Made by a program: the position numbers and the translations under genes. Positions 7,956-18,499 of a DNA stretch of 64,000 nucleotides are shown here, piece by piece; position 1 is the stretch's first letter; each line of letters starts with the position of its first letter. The stretch is from Geodermatophilus obscurus (GTDB lineage: Bacteria > Actinomycetota > Actinomycetes > Mycobacteriales > Geodermatophilaceae). Under the pieces are notes generated by a model. The model did no database searches, was not told the DNA's origin, and saw nothing but the letters and a program-made list of their open reading frames with translations. The DNA lies in the NCBI RefSeq assembly GCF_900115395.1, contig NZ_FOWE01000012.1, forward strand, positions 110,596 through 174,595. Reading direction: 5' to 3'.

Positions 7956-9235
7956 GCCGGCGGACCGCCGAGCAGCAGGTGCCGCAGCAGGTGCAGCGCG
8001 AGGACGACGGACCGCTCGCGCACCGCCGTCCGCGAGCCCCGCAGCCGCACCGACCGCGCCTCGGTCCCCGACGGCCCGACGACGCACAGGTGCACGGTGC
8101 CCACGGGCTTGTCCGGCGTCCCGCCGCCCGGCCCGGCGATCCCGGTGATCCCCACCCCGACGTCGGCCCCGAACCGCGCCCGCGCGCCCTCGGCCAGTGC
8201 CAGCGCCACCTGGGGGCTCACCGCGCCGAACTCCGCCAGCACCTCCTCCGGCACGCCGACGAGCTGCTCCTTCGCCGAGTTGGCGTAGGAGGTGATCCCG
8301 CCGAGCACCCACGCCGACGACCCCGCCCGTTCGATCAGCCGCGCCACCAGCAGCCCACCGGTGCAGGACTCGGCGGTGGCGATGGTCAGCCCCTGGTCGC
8401 GCAGGGCGTCGGCGACGAGCTCGTCGAGCGTCGGCCCGGTCGAGAACAGCGTCGCGGCGTACTCCTCGGCCAGGACGGCGACCAGGTGGTCGTGGGCCGG
8501 CTGCGCCTGGGGCGCGAACCGGGTGACGATCTCCAGCTCGCCCTCGCGCAGGCAGGTGGTGACCTCCAGCCCGCCGAGCCCGGCCTGGTGCTCGCGCAGC
8601 GTCGCGGCCAGCTGCGCCTCCAGCGTCCCCCACAGCCGCACCGTCCCCTGCCGCAGCTCGGCGGCCCCGGCCAGCGCCTCCCGCACGGGCCCGGCGGCCA
8701 GCGCCGCCGGCCACATCCCCTGCAGCTCCGACGGCGGCCCGGGCAGCACGACGACGACCGGTCCGCCGCGCGCGCCGGCCGGGGGGACGACGAGACCGGG
8801 CGCGGTCCCCACCGGCTCGAGCACCGTGGCGCCGGCCGGGACCATCGCCTGCTTCCGGACGCCGGCCGCCGTCGCCTCGGGATCGGCGCGCCAGCCGCGG
8901 CGGCTCATCAGCTCCTCCACGACGGCCGCGACCCGCTGCTCGAGCTCCGGGTCGAGGTCGAGCGGGCGGCCCTGCACCTCGCCGACGACGGCGGCGGTCA
9001 GGTCGTCGGCGGTGGGCCCGAGGCCGCCGGAGGTGACGACGAGGTCCACCCCGCTGCCGGCGAGGTACTCCAGGGCACCCCTCATGTCCTCGGGCCGGTC
9101 GCCCACCACCACGACCGCGGCGACGTCGACGCCGGCCTGCCGCAGCCGCTCGGCCAGCCAGGGGCCGTTGCGGTCGGCGACCCGGCCGGTCAGGACCTCG
9201 GTGCCGGTGACGACGATCCCCGCGCGCGTGCCCAC
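7952..9235 (-). CDS. cinA: CinA family protein (nicotinamide-nucleotide amidohydrolase/ADP-ribose pyrophosphatase type)
   Basis: A 427-aa two-domain CinA protein. The N-terminal molybdopterin-binding-like domain starts RAGIVVTGTEVLTGRVADRNGPWLAERL and includes VVTSGGLGPTADDLT. The C-terminal CinA/PncC domain has AESCTGGLLVARLIERAGSS and GVGITGIAGPGGGTPDKPVGTV. The PncC domain deamidates NMN in NAD recycling; the N-terminal domain of homologues has ADP-ribose pyrophosphatase activity. I start at the GTG at 9235, since the residues further upstream in the open frame are low-complexity and would cross the divergent promoter region. It is the first gene of a two-gene unit with the SRPBCC gene. 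Confidence 0.9.
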   Translation of the reverse strand: MGTRAGIVVTGTEVLTGRVADRNGPWLAERLRQAGVDVAAVVVVGDRPEDMRGALEYLAGSGVDLVVTSGGLGPTADDLTAAVVGEVQGRPLDLDPELEQRVAAVVEELMSRRGWRADPEATAAGVRKQAMVPAGATVLEPVGTAPGLVVPPAGARGGPVVVVLPGPPSELQGMWPAALAAGPVREALAGAAELRQGTVRLWGTLEAQLAATLREHQAGLGGLEVTTCLREGELEIVTRFAPQAQPAHDHLVAVLAEEYAATLFSTGPTLDELVADALRDQGLTIATAESCTGGLLVARLIERAGSSAWVLGGITSYANSAKEQLVGVPEEVLAEFGAVSPQVALALAEGARARFGADVGVGITGIAGPGGGTPDKPVGTVHLCVVGPSGTEARSVRLRGSRTAVRERSVVLALHLLRHLLLGGPPA

Positions 9236-9386
9236 CCGCCCGACCTTAGGAGGACCGCCCCGCACCCGCCGGTCGTGCGAGCCGGACGGACCCGCCGGGG
9301 CTCCTGCGCCGTCCCGCGGCCGGCCCCGGTTAGCGTGCTCCGGAGGGCCCGACCCGGTCCACCGCCGACCGCCTGGAGGAACGACC

Positions 9387-10175
9387 GTGACCGCCTCGCC
9401 GCCACCGGCCGGCCCGCGCACGCAGGAGATCACCGTCCCGTCGCCGGGATCGGCTCCCGCCGACCCGGCCGCGCACGGGGCCACCGCCGTGGGCACGGCC
9501 GACCCGCACCCGGCTCCCCCGTCGGCTGCGCTGCCGCCGCCCGCCTACCCCGTCACCGCCCCGCAGCCCGCCGCGCACCAGCCCGCCGCACAGCCCGTCG
9601 CCGCGGACGCGCGGACCGCCGTCGTCCCGCCGGCCGGACACGGCCACGACGCGGCCGGCCCGATCCCCACCGGGCCACTGGACCCGTTCTTCGGCACACC
9701 GCCCCCGCCGCCGGGCGCGGCGGCGGTCCCCCCGGCCGCCGCGCCGACGGCCCAGGGCCCCGCCGGCGGGAAGCCGGCCCGGGCGCCGCGCACCCCGCGC
9801 GACCGGGCGGTGCTCGTCACCACCGGCCTCGGCGTCCTGGGGCTGGTGCTGCTCGAGCTCGGGCTGGCGCTGCGGCTGGGCGGCCAGGTGATCTGGTCGG
9901 ACCTGCCGCTGTGGTCGGCGTTCGCGACGCTCGCCGTGCTGGTCGGGATCGTCGGCCTCGCCGCGGGCCTGCTCCCGGGTCGCCGCGTGGGCCCGGCCGT
10001 CGCCGAGAAGCTGGCCCTCGGCGGCCTGGCCGGCCTGGCGGTGTTCTGGGTGCTCATCGCCCTGCCGCGGGTCGACTCCGACCGCGGCTTCCTGCTCACC
10101 GCCGCGCTGGGGGCCCTGGGGGCGGCCGTCTGGCTGTCCCCGTCGCGCCGCCGCCGCTCCCCCGCGGGGGCCTGA
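9387..10175 (+). CDS. Membrane protein with Pro/Ala-rich cytoplasmic N-terminus
   Basis: A 262-aa protein with a GTG start at 9387 preceded by GGAGGA at six bases. Residues 1-135 are Pro/Ala-rich and low complexity. About four hydrophobic segments follow: VLVTTGLGVLGLVLLELGL, WSAFATLAVLVGIVGLAAGLL, LALGGLAGLAVFWVLIAL and GFLLTAALGALGAAVWL. It ends in a basic tail (SPSRRRRRSPAGA). I do not recognise the family. The long disordered N-terminus followed by a compact membrane domain resembles many actinobacterial envelope proteins. A TAGCGT hexamer at 9331-9336 could be its -10. It converges on the kinase gene at 10201. Confidence 0.7.
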   Translation: MTASPPPAGPRTQEITVPSPGSAPADPAAHGATAVGTADPHPAPPSAALPPPAYPVTAPQPAAHQPAAQPVAADARTAVVPPAGHGHDAAGPIPTGPLDPFFGTPPPPPGAAAVPPAAAPTAQGPAGGKPARAPRTPRDRAVLVTTGLGVLGLVLLELGLALRLGGQVIWSDLPLWSAFATLAVLVGIVGLAAGLLPGRRVGPAVAEKLALGGLAGLAVFWVLIALPRVDSDRGFLLTAALGALGAAVWLSPSRRRRSPAGA

Positions 10176-10200
10176 GACGCGCGCGGGCGCGGTGGCCGGG

Positions 10201-11790
10201 TCAGCCGTCCCGGCCGCCGCGCCCGTTGCCGTTGCCGTTCCCGCCGGCGTTGCCGTTCCCGTTGCCCCCGGCGTTGCCGTTCCCGCCGTCGCCCGTCCCG
10301 TCGTCCTCGGGCTCCGGAGCCGGCTCCGGTGGCGCAGAGGCGACCGGCTCGACCGGAGCCGGGGCCGGTGCGGGCGGCGGTGCCTCCGACGTCACGGAGC
10401 CCGCGTCGACGGCCTGCGTCCGTCCCGGCGCCGAGGACACCTGCTCCCGCACGGGCGAGGGCCAGCCCGACGGTCCGCGCGACGGCGCCGGGGACGGCGA
10501 CCGGGACGGCGCCGCCGGCGGCGGTGCCACGGTCGGCGGGGGGCTCGGCGGCGCGACCGCGACGGTCAGCGTGACCAGCTCCCCGGGCGCCAGCAGCCCG
10601 ACCGGAGTCACCCCGAGCACCGTGCCCGGCGCCGCGACGGCGGACTCCTGCGTCCCGCGGGTGACCCGCAGCCCGGCCGCCACCAGGGCGTCCTCGACCT
10701 CGTCGGCGGAGCGGCCGACGGCGTTCCCCCGCCGGACGTCGACGCCGGTGGGCGCGGCGTCGGCGACGGCGGACGGCGGTGTCCCGGAGCCGGGTGCGGC
10801 CAACTGGAGGGCGCCGACCCCCAGGGCCGCGCCCGCGGCGAGCGTCACGGCCACCCCGAGCGCGCGGACGGTCCGCCGCCGTCGCGGCGGCCGGCCGGCC
10901 GGTGCCCCCACCGGCAGCGGCGAGGTGCGCGGCAGGGGCGCGGGCGGCAGGGCACGCCCGGCCCGCACCGCCGCGACGACCTCCGCCAGCGCCGCGCCGT
11001 CGGCGGGCCGGGCGGCGGGGTCCTTGGCGACCATCCGCGACACGAGCTCCCGCACCGGCGCGGGGACGGAGCCGGGCAGCGGCGGAGGCTCCTCGTGGAG
11101 CTGCCGCAGCGCGATCTGCACCGGGTTCCCGCCGTCGAAGGCGCGCCGGCCGGCCAGGCACTCCCACGCCACCATCCCCAGCGCGTAGACGTCGCTGGCC
11201 GGCCCCGCGCGGCCGGCGCCGGCCTGCTCCGGCGAGAGGTAGTGCGCCGTCCCGACCACCTGGTCGGTGCGGGTCAGCGGTGCGCTCGCCGCCGACCAGG
11301 CGATGCCGAAGTCGGTGATCCGGACGACGCCGTCGCGGCCGACCAGCAGGTTGCCCGGCTTGACGTCGCGGTGCACCACCCCGGCGGCGTGCGCGACCGC
11401 GAGGCCCTGCGCGGTCTGCCCGACCAGGTCGAGCACCCGGTCGGCCGGCAGCGTGCCGTCGCGGGCCAGCAGCGCCGCGAGCGGCTCGCCGTCGACGAGC
11501 TCCATCACCAGGTGGGCGCACACCGCGCCGTCGTCCCCGGCCTGCTCGCCGTAGTCGTAGAGCGCGGCGATGTTGCGGTGCGCGAGGCGGCCGGCCAGGT
11601 GCGCCTCGGTGCGGAAGCGGGCGCGTACGGTCTCGTCGCTGCCGTACTCGGCGCGCAGCAGCTTCACCGCCACGGGGCGGTCGAGCAGCGTGTCCCGCCC
11701 GCGCCAGACCTGGCCCATCCCGCCGACGGCGATGAGCCCCTCGAGCACGTAGCGGCCGCCGACGACCCGCCGCCGCGCACCGTCGGTCAC
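10201..11790 (-). CDS. PASTA-type Ser/Thr protein kinase, second of tandem pair
   Basis: A 529-aa kinase with a GTG start at 11790 preceded by GAGGAGG. The kinase domain (about residues 10-270) has IAVGGMGQVWRG, VAVKLLRAEYG, HRDVKPGNL, TDFGIAWSA and an APE equivalent (YLSPEQA). It then has an Arg-rich stop-transfer segment, one membrane helix (VRALGVAVTLAAGAALGVGAL) and one PASTA-like domain (VGRSADEVEDALVAAGLRVTR). A Pro/Ser-rich linker ends in a Gly-Asn repeat region. It starts 14 nt after the upstream kinase gene, so the two are one operon. Kinase domains of this type sit inside the cell with the PASTA domain outside. Targets are unknown. The DFG loop reads DFGIAW, not the common DFGIAR. 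Confidence 0.85.
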   Translation of the reverse strand: MTDGARRRVVGGRYVLEGLIAVGGMGQVWRGRDTLLDRPVAVKLLRAEYGSDETVRARFRTEAHLAGRLAHRNIAALYDYGEQAGDDGAVCAHLVMELVDGEPLAALLARDGTLPADRVLDLVGQTAQGLAVAHAAGVVHRDVKPGNLLVGRDGVVRITDFGIAWSAASAPLTRTDQVVGTAHYLSPEQAGAGRAGPASDVYALGMVAWECLAGRRAFDGGNPVQIALRQLHEEPPPLPGSVPAPVRELVSRMVAKDPAARPADGAALAEVVAAVRAGRALPPAPLPRTSPLPVGAPAGRPPRRRRTVRALGVAVTLAAGAALGVGALQLAAPGSGTPPSAVADAAPTGVDVRRGNAVGRSADEVEDALVAAGLRVTRGTQESAVAAPGTVLGVTPVGLLAPGELVTLTVAVAPPSPPPTVAPPPAAPSRSPSPAPSRGPSGWPSPVREQVSSAPGRTQAVDAGSVTSEAPPPAPAPAPVEPVASAPPEPAPEPEDDGTGDGGNGNAGGNGNGNAGGNGNGNGRGGRDG

Positions 11791-11804
11791 CGCCACCTCC
11801 TCGA

Positions 11805-13544
11805 TCAGACCTGCGGGGATCCTCCCCCGGCACCGGGGGAGTCGCTCGCGCTGGAGGAGGGCGGACCACCGGAGGGGGGAACGGGCTCCGACGGCGTGGT
11901 GGTGGTCGGGGACGAGGACGTCGTGGCCGTGGGGGACGACGTCGTCGGGCTGGGCTCCCCGGCCGGGGTGGGTGTCGCGGAGGTCGACGTCGGCGACGAC
12001 GTCGGCGACGGCGTCCCGGGGGTCGTCGGCGCGGGGGTCGTCGCCGGGGCCGCCGGCGGCGGGGCCGGCGCGCCGGCGGCGGTGCCCGTCGGTGCCGCGG
12101 GGGGCTCGGGGGCGCGGTCGGGCACGCCGACGCCGGTCACCGGGGAGACGTCGCCGCCGCCGTCGTCCCCTTCGCCCGTCCGGGGGGCCGGGTCCGGCGG
12201 GGCGACGGCGTAGGTGACGACGACGTCGTCCCCGGGCTCGAGCACGACCCCGGTAGGCGAGACGCCGAGGACGCGGCCCGGGACGGTCCGGTCCGTCACC
12301 TGCTCGCGACGCTCGACCGACAGGCCCAGGGCCGACAGCTGCGTGGCGACGTCCTCGATCGGCCGGCCGAGGTGGTCGGCGGCCTCCAGCAGGATGCCCG
12401 CGTCCTCCTCCTGCGTCTGCGCGGCCACGGCGGTCGGCGGGGTGCCGTCGGTCAGCGCGGACAGCACGGCCGCGGCCAGCCCCGCGCCCACCAGCAGGGC
12501 CAGCAGCGGCACGAGGACGACGGCCGCCCGCCGGCGCTGCGGTGCCGGCGGGCTGCGGTGCGGCCGGGCACCGGGCGGCGGGGACACGAGCTGGGTCTCC
12601 GGGCCGTCGCCGAGTGCGGGCGGCGTGGCGCCGGTGGGCACCGACGCCGCGACGGGCCCCGCGACCGCCGCGGAGGTACGGGCGACCGGGCGCGGGAGCG
12701 CCGGCGGGCGGCCGGCGCGGACGTCCTCGACCGCGGCGGCGAACGCCGCGCCGTCCTGCAGCCGGGCGGCGGGGTCCTTTGACAAGGCGCACAGGACGAG
12801 CGTGCGGACGCCGGGGGGCAGCTCCTCGGGCAGCGGCTCGGGGTCGCTGCGGAGCTGCTTGAGCGCGATGGTGACGACGTTGTCGCCGTCGAAGGCCGGG
12901 CGCCCGGTGAGGCACTCGTAGCCGACGAGACCCAGGGCGTAGACGTCGCTGGCGGGGGTGGCCAGGTGTCCCTCGGCCTGCTCCGGCGAGAGGTACTGCG
13001 GGGTGCCGATGACCTGGCCGGTGCGGGTCAGCGGCACGCTGCCGGCCGACCACGCGATCCCGAAGTCGGTGATCTTCACGCTGCCGTCGGGCCGGACCAG
13101 GATGTTGCCGGGCTTGACGTCGCGGTGCACCAGGCCCGCACGGTGGGCTTCGGCGAGGGCCGCGGCGGTCTGGCCGAGCACCGACAGCGTGGTGGCGGTG
13201 TCGAGCCGGCCCTCCTGCTGCAGCAGGGTCGACAGCGGCCGGCCCTCGACGAGCTCCATGACGAGGTAGGCCAGCTGCTCGCCGGTGTCGCTCGCCTCGG
13301 TCTCGCCGTAGTCGTACACCGCCGCGATGTTCGGGTGGCTCAGCGCCGCGGCGTGCTGCGCCTCCGCGCGGAACCGGGCCAGGAAGGTCGGGTCACCGGT
13401 GTACTCGCTGCGGAGCACCTTGACCGCGACGGGGCGGTGCAACAGCAGGTCGGTGGCGCGCCACACCTGGCCCATGCCGCCGGCGGCGATGAGCTGGGCC
13501 AGCTCGTAGCGGTCGCCGAGCATCCGGCGACCCGGTTCCACCAC
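11805..13544 (-). CDS. PASTA-type Ser/Thr protein kinase, first of tandem pair
   Basis: A 579-aa kinase. The GTG at 13544 is the best start (VVEPGRRMLGDRYELAQ) with GGGAG seven bases upstream; an internal ATG at 13523 is the alternative. Kinase motifs: IAAGGMGQVWRA, VAVKVLRSEYTGD, VMELVEGRPL, HRDVKPGNIL, TDFGIAWSAGS, YLSPEQAEGH. One transmembrane helix (AAVVLVPLLALLVGAGLAAAVL) is followed by one PASTA-like domain (LGRPIEDVATQLSALGLSVERRE) and a long Pro/Ser/Thr-rich extracellular tail. The kinase domain is very similar to the one at 47572, pointing to duplication of a PknA-like ancestor. It is the promoter-proximal gene of a two-kinase operon. Confidence 0.88.
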   Translation of the reverse strand: MVEPGRRMLGDRYELAQLIAAGGMGQVWRATDLLLHRPVAVKVLRSEYTGDPTFLARFRAEAQHAAALSHPNIAAVYDYGETEASDTGEQLAYLVMELVEGRPLSTLLQQEGRLDTATTLSVLGQTAAALAEAHRAGLVHRDVKPGNILVRPDGSVKITDFGIAWSAGSVPLTRTGQVIGTPQYLSPEQAEGHLATPASDVYALGLVGYECLTGRPAFDGDNVVTIALKQLRSDPEPLPEELPPGVRTLVLCALSKDPAARLQDGAAFAAAVEDVRAGRPPALPRPVARTSAAVAGPVAASVPTGATPPALGDGPETQLVSPPPGARPHRSPPAPQRRRAAVVLVPLLALLVGAGLAAAVLSALTDGTPPTAVAAQTQEEDAGILLEAADHLGRPIEDVATQLSALGLSVERREQVTDRTVPGRVLGVSPTGVVLEPGDDVVVTYAVAPPDPAPRTGEGDDGGGDVSPVTGVGVPDRAPEPPAAPTGTAAGAPAPPPAAPATTPAPTTPGTPSPTSSPTSTSATPTPAGEPSPTTSSPTATTSSSPTTTTPSEPVPPSGGPPSSSASDSPGAGGGSPQV

Positions 13545-13925
13545 GGGGGCACTCCCATCCCTGCCGACCACCGGCCGACGCCGTCCACCCGGAGACGCCG
13601 CACCCCCCGCCGGGGTGCCCGCGCGCTCCGTGCACACACACATGTTCCCAGCAGTCACACCCGTCCGGGGGGCCTCTCGCGTCACGGCTCGGCATCGACG
13701 CGGCAACACGCCGGGGACGCGCGGACGACGCGCCGGGCACTCCCCGTGGCCACCGCTGGAACAGCGCGCGGCCCCACCGGTCGGAGGCGGGAGCGGCCGG
13801 CCCGGGACCGGTCGCCGCGGCTCCGGACCCTCGCGGAGGCCGATGAGGTGGCCGGCGGTGAACGCCTGGCCCGTCGCTGACGGGAGCCCCCTGTCCGGCC
13901 CCCGCGACCGTGGCAGGGTGGGCAC
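13545..13925. other. Divergent promoter region, no gene seen
   Basis: About 380 nt between the kinase operon (leftward) and the enoyl-CoA hydratase gene (rightward). Frames through it are low-complexity Arg/Pro/Ala translations without a ribosome site or family resemblance. It contains a CACACACACATG stretch near 13632-13643. No palindrome or clear -35/-10 pair stands out. Confidence 0.4.
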
Positions 13926-14735
13926 ATGTCCGAGACGACGGCTACCTCCACCACGTCGACGCAGACCACGGTGACCCGCGAGGACGCCGGGGGCGTCGCG
14001 ACGGTCACGCTCCGGCGGCCGGCGCTGTCGCGCGCGATGCGCCGGGAGCTGCTCGCGGTGGTGCACGGCATCGCCGCCGACGAGTCGGTGCGCGCGGTGC
14101 TGCTGACCGGCACCGGCCGGGCCTTCTGCGTCGGCCAGGACCTCGGCGAGCACGTCGAGGCCCTGCGCGGGGACGCCTCGACGTCGCTCTCGGTGGTCGA
14201 GGAGGAGTACAACCCGCTGGTCCTGGCCCTGGCCGCACTCCGGATGCCCGTCGTCGTCGCGGTCAACGGGGCGTGCGCCGGGGCGGGTCTGGGGCTGGCG
14301 ATGGCCGGCGACCTGCGGGTGGCCGCCGCGGGCGCGAAGTTCACGACGGCGTTCACCGGCATCGGCCTGGGCAGCGACTCCGCGCTGGCCGCGCGCCTCG
14401 TGCACACCGTGGGCGTCGGGCGGGCCACCGAGCTGCTGCTGCTGCCCGACCCGTTCCCCGCCGAGTCCGCGCTGCAGTGGGGGCTGGTGCACCGCGTGGT
14501 GGCGGCCGAGCAGGTGGCCGACGAGGCGCGTGCCCTCGCCGAGCGGCTCGCCGGCGGCCCGACGGCGGCCCACCGCGCGGTGAAGACGGTGCTCGCCTCC
14601 GCGCCCACCGACTCGCTGGAGGACACCCTCGCGCTCGAGGCGCGGCTGCAGACCGAGCTGGGGCGGACGGCGGACCACACCGAGGCGGTGGAGGCGTTCC
14701 TGGCCAAGCGGGCGCCCCGGTTTACCGGCCGCTGA
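13926..14735 (+). CDS. Enoyl-CoA hydratase/isomerase family protein (PaaG-like)
   Basis: A 269-aa crotonase-fold enzyme with an ATG start at 13926. It has RAFCVGQDLGEHV (the FCVGQDL form seen in PaaG-type ring-opening isomerases), the oxyanion-hole segment VVAVNGACAGAGLGLAMAGDLRVAA, and GIGLGSDSALAARLV, where Asp sits at the position of one crotonase catalytic Glu. The other catalytic Glu is replaced, as in isomerases such as PaaG. Likely reaction: isomerisation or hydration of an acyl- or aryl-CoA in the cytoplasm. No other phenylacetate genes are nearby, so the pathway is uncertain. Confidence 0.8.
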   Translation: MSETTATSTTSTQTTVTREDAGGVATVTLRRPALSRAMRRELLAVVHGIAADESVRAVLLTGTGRAFCVGQDLGEHVEALRGDASTSLSVVEEEYNPLVLALAALRMPVVVAVNGACAGAGLGLAMAGDLRVAAAGAKFTTAFTGIGLGSDSALAARLVHTVGVGRATELLLLPDPFPAESALQWGLVHRVVAAEQVADEARALAERLAGGPTAAHRAVKTVLASAPTDSLEDTLALEARLQTELGRTADHTEAVEAFLAKRAPRFTGR

Positions 14736-14927
14736 CCAGCCCGTTTCCACACGGACGGCGGGGGTCTGCTGACTCCCTGTCAAGGGCCGCGGGGTGTCGC
14801 GCCCGCGTGACCGCCTGATCCCGTCCGGGCACCTCCCGGCCCCGGACAGGGAGGACGGACGCGACATACGGTCGTCGGAGTTCCCGGCCCAGCAGTCGGC
14901 CGGACGCGGGAGACGCCTGGGGGACCT

Positions 14928-16607
<1,680 letters not shown>

Positions 16608-16655
16608 CCGCGGCCCGGCCCGCCGGACCTGCCGAGGGGTGCTGAGCGGGGTCGG

Positions 16656-16895
16656 CTACGCGGGCGTGACGCCGGCGAGGGTGGTGCAGGTGCCGCACAC
16701 CTCGCGCGACGACGACGGCCACGGCTCGTCGAGCGCCACGCGGGCGAGGGTGCCGCAGAGCGTGAGCTCGCAGGCGCCGTCGACCTCGGCCGGCAGCCGG
16801 TGCACCTCCACGGCGTGCCAGAGGGCGGCCGTGGGCCCGTGGGCGCGGCTCCGGGCGGCGGCGAAGGTGGTGGTGGCGAAGGTGGTGAGGGCCAT
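16656..16895 (-). CDS. Small hypothetical protein with C-terminal CxxC
   Basis: A 79-aa protein starting at an ATG at 16895. The N-terminus is MALTTFATTTFAAARSRAHG; the C-terminal half reads CELTLCGTLARVALDEPWP followed by EVCGTCTTL, with two Cys pairs that could hold a metal. Short actinobacterial proteins with the LCG...W(P)...C..C pattern are common and uncharacterised. The ribosome site is weak, which lowers confidence. It is divergent from the MBL-fold gene and converges on the Hsp70-like gene. Confidence 0.55.
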   Translation of the reverse strand: MALTTFATTTFAAARSRAHGPTAALWHAVEVHRLPAEVDGACELTLCGTLARVALDEPWPSSSREVCGTCTTLAGVTPA

Positions 16896-17000
16896 GCCGG
16901 GGAGGTCGGCAGCCCGGCGCCCGGGCGCCAGCCGGGGCGCGGCGGCCTCCCCCGTGCGGGTGAGGCGGCAGCCCGGTGGCACCGGCGGGAGGATGCCCCC

Positions 17001-17639
17001 ATGGAGCTCACGAAGCAGGGTCACGCCTGCGTGGTGGTCACCGACGGCGACCGGCGGCTGGTCATCGACCCCGGCGGGTGGACCGACCCGGGCGTGCTCG
17101 ATGGCGCGACCGCGGTGCTGGTGACCCACGAGCACCCCGACCACTTCGCCGGCGACCGGCTGCGCGCGGCGCTGGACGCCGACCCGGCGCTGGAGGTGTG
17201 GACGAACCCGTCGGTCGCGGGTCAGCTCCAGGGGCTCGGCGGGCGGGTGCACGCGGTCGGCGACGGCGACGCGCTGACCGTCGCCGGCCTCGACGTCACG
17301 GTGCACGGGGAGTGGCACGCGGTGGTGCACCCGGAGCTGCCACGGGTGCCCAACGTCGGGTTCGTCGTCGGCGGCGAGGTGTTCCACCCCGGCGACGCGT
17401 TCACCGTCCCCGGCACGCCGGTGTCGACGCTGCTGCTGCCGGTGCACGCGCCGTGGTCGAAGATCGCCGAGGTCATCGACTACGTCCGCGAGGTCGGCGC
17501 CGACCAGGCCTACGCCGTGCACGACGGGCTGCTCAACGACACCGGCCTGGGGCTGGTGGGCGGACTGCTCGGCGAGCGCGGCCCGGGCACGCCCACGCCC
17601 TACGCCCGCCTGGCGCCGGGGGAGTCGGTCGAGCTCTGA
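17001..17639 (+). CDS. MBL-fold metallo-hydrolase (UlaG/YtnP-like small type)
   Basis: A 212-aa protein with an ATG start at 17001 and GGGAGGA seven bases upstream. It opens MELTKQGHACVVVTDGDRRLVIDPGGW, typical of the L-ascorbate-lactonase-like branch, followed by the metal motif THEHPDHFAGD (HxHxDH), FHPGDAF (metal-bridging Asp) and a C-terminal AYAVHDGLLND His. Zn-dependent hydrolysis is predicted; the substrate is not deducible. It has no signal peptide, so it is cytosolic. It converges on the small membrane protein gene at 17666. Confidence 0.85.
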   Translation: MELTKQGHACVVVTDGDRRLVIDPGGWTDPGVLDGATAVLVTHEHPDHFAGDRLRAALDADPALEVWTNPSVAGQLQGLGGRVHAVGDGDALTVAGLDVTVHGEWHAVVHPELPRVPNVGFVVGGEVFHPGDAFTVPGTPVSTLLLPVHAPWSKIAEVIDYVREVGADQAYAVHDGLLNDTGLGLVGGLLGERGPGTPTPYARLAPGESVEL

Positions 17640-17665
17640 GCCCGGTGCGCTCCCCCGGCGGTACG

Positions 17666-17929
17666 TCAGCGGACGGCGCGGTGGTTGCGCCCGGCGATGC
17701 CCTCGGCGACGCCGATCAGCAGCACCGCGGCCACCACGGCCAGCACGAAGCCCAGGACGTTGAGCTCCCAGATGCTGCCGGTGCCGAAGAACTGGGCGAT
17801 CAGCCCGCCGATGAGCGAGCCGACCAGGCCGAGGGCCAGGGTGGCGAGGATGCCGAGGCGCTGACGGCCCGGGACGATGAGGCGGGCCAGGGCACCGATG
17901 ACGAGCCCGGCGACGAGGAAACCGATCAC
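17666..17929 (-). CDS. GlsB/YeaQ/YmgE-family stress membrane protein
   Basis: An 87-aa hydrophobic protein. The GTG at 17929 is used because GGAGGT lies seven bases upstream; an upstream ATG adds only MPHPHGGHV. It has three membrane helices: VIGFLVAGLVIGALARLIVPG, GILATLALGLVGSLIGGLIAQ and VLGFVLAVVAAVLLIGVAEGI. The Gly-rich pattern and GSLIGG motif fit the transglycosylase-associated (PF04226) family, a general-stress membrane protein of unknown biochemical role. Confidence 0.85.
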   Translation of the reverse strand: MIGFLVAGLVIGALARLIVPGRQRLGILATLALGLVGSLIGGLIAQFFGTGSIWELNVLGFVLAVVAAVLLIGVAEGIAGRNHRAVR

Positions 17930-18040
17930 GACGTGACCTCCGTGGGGATGCGGCACCCGGCCGGTCGCCGGGCGCTCCTGCCGTTCCCCTACCCGCGCCG
18001 GCCGGGCCGACGCGTGTGCCCACCCACACGGGTGAGCGGC

Positions 18041-18499
18041 TCAGCCGGCGGCGACCTGCTCGACGTGCGCGGGGAGCTTGTCCAGCTCGCCGTCCACGGT
18101 GGTCTGCACCATGCGCCGCAGCGCCGGCCGGGTGAACCGGTCGGCCAGCCGGACCCGGCGCGGCGCGTGGGTGAGCGTGATGGTGACCCGGGTGGTGCCG
18201 GGGGCGGCGTCGGCCAGCTCGATGCGCGTCGTCCAGGTCTCGGGCGTGAGCTCCAGCCGGGTGGTGACCACGCGCTCGGGCTCCCACTCGACGATCTCGC
18301 CGCGCGGGGCGCCGGAGCGGGGAGCCTCGCCGGCCAGCTTCCCGGGCACGCAGACGAACCGCGTCCCGGGGCCCGACCCCTCGCCGTCCACCACGTAGGA
18401 GACGTCGCACACGGCGCAGTAGGGCTCGAGCACCGCCAGCGCCCGCCACACCCGGTCGCGCGGGGCGGCCACCTCCCGGGTCCCGCTGGCCGTGGTCAC
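18041..18499 (-). CDS. SRPBCC family protein, coupled to MarR regulator
   Basis: A 152-aa protein starting at a GTG at 18499 that overlaps the MarR stop (GTGA). It begins TTASGTREVAAPRDRVWRALAVLEPY, the first strand and helix of a START-like fold, and contains EIVEWEPERVVTTRLELTPETWTTRIEL, the antiparallel strands of the polyketide-cyclase/AHSA1 type. Two Cys residues (YCAVCDVSYV) could be structural. Co-translation with a MarR repressor suggests that it is induced by a small hydrophobic ligand (inference). No membrane segments. Confidence 0.75.
   Translation of the reverse strand: MTTASGTREVAAPRDRVWRALAVLEPYCAVCDVSYVVDGEGSGPGTRFVCVPGKLAGEAPRSGAPRGEIVEWEPERVVTTRLELTPETWTTRIELADAAPGTTRVTITLTHAPRRVRLADRFTRPALRRMVQTTVDGELDKLPAHVEQVAAG

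Noticed and set aside
7979..11188. 1069-aa plus-strand open frame
   Set aside because: Antisense to CinA and the kinase; His/Arg/Pro-rich without domains. Only the frame from 9387 has a ribosome site and membrane segments.
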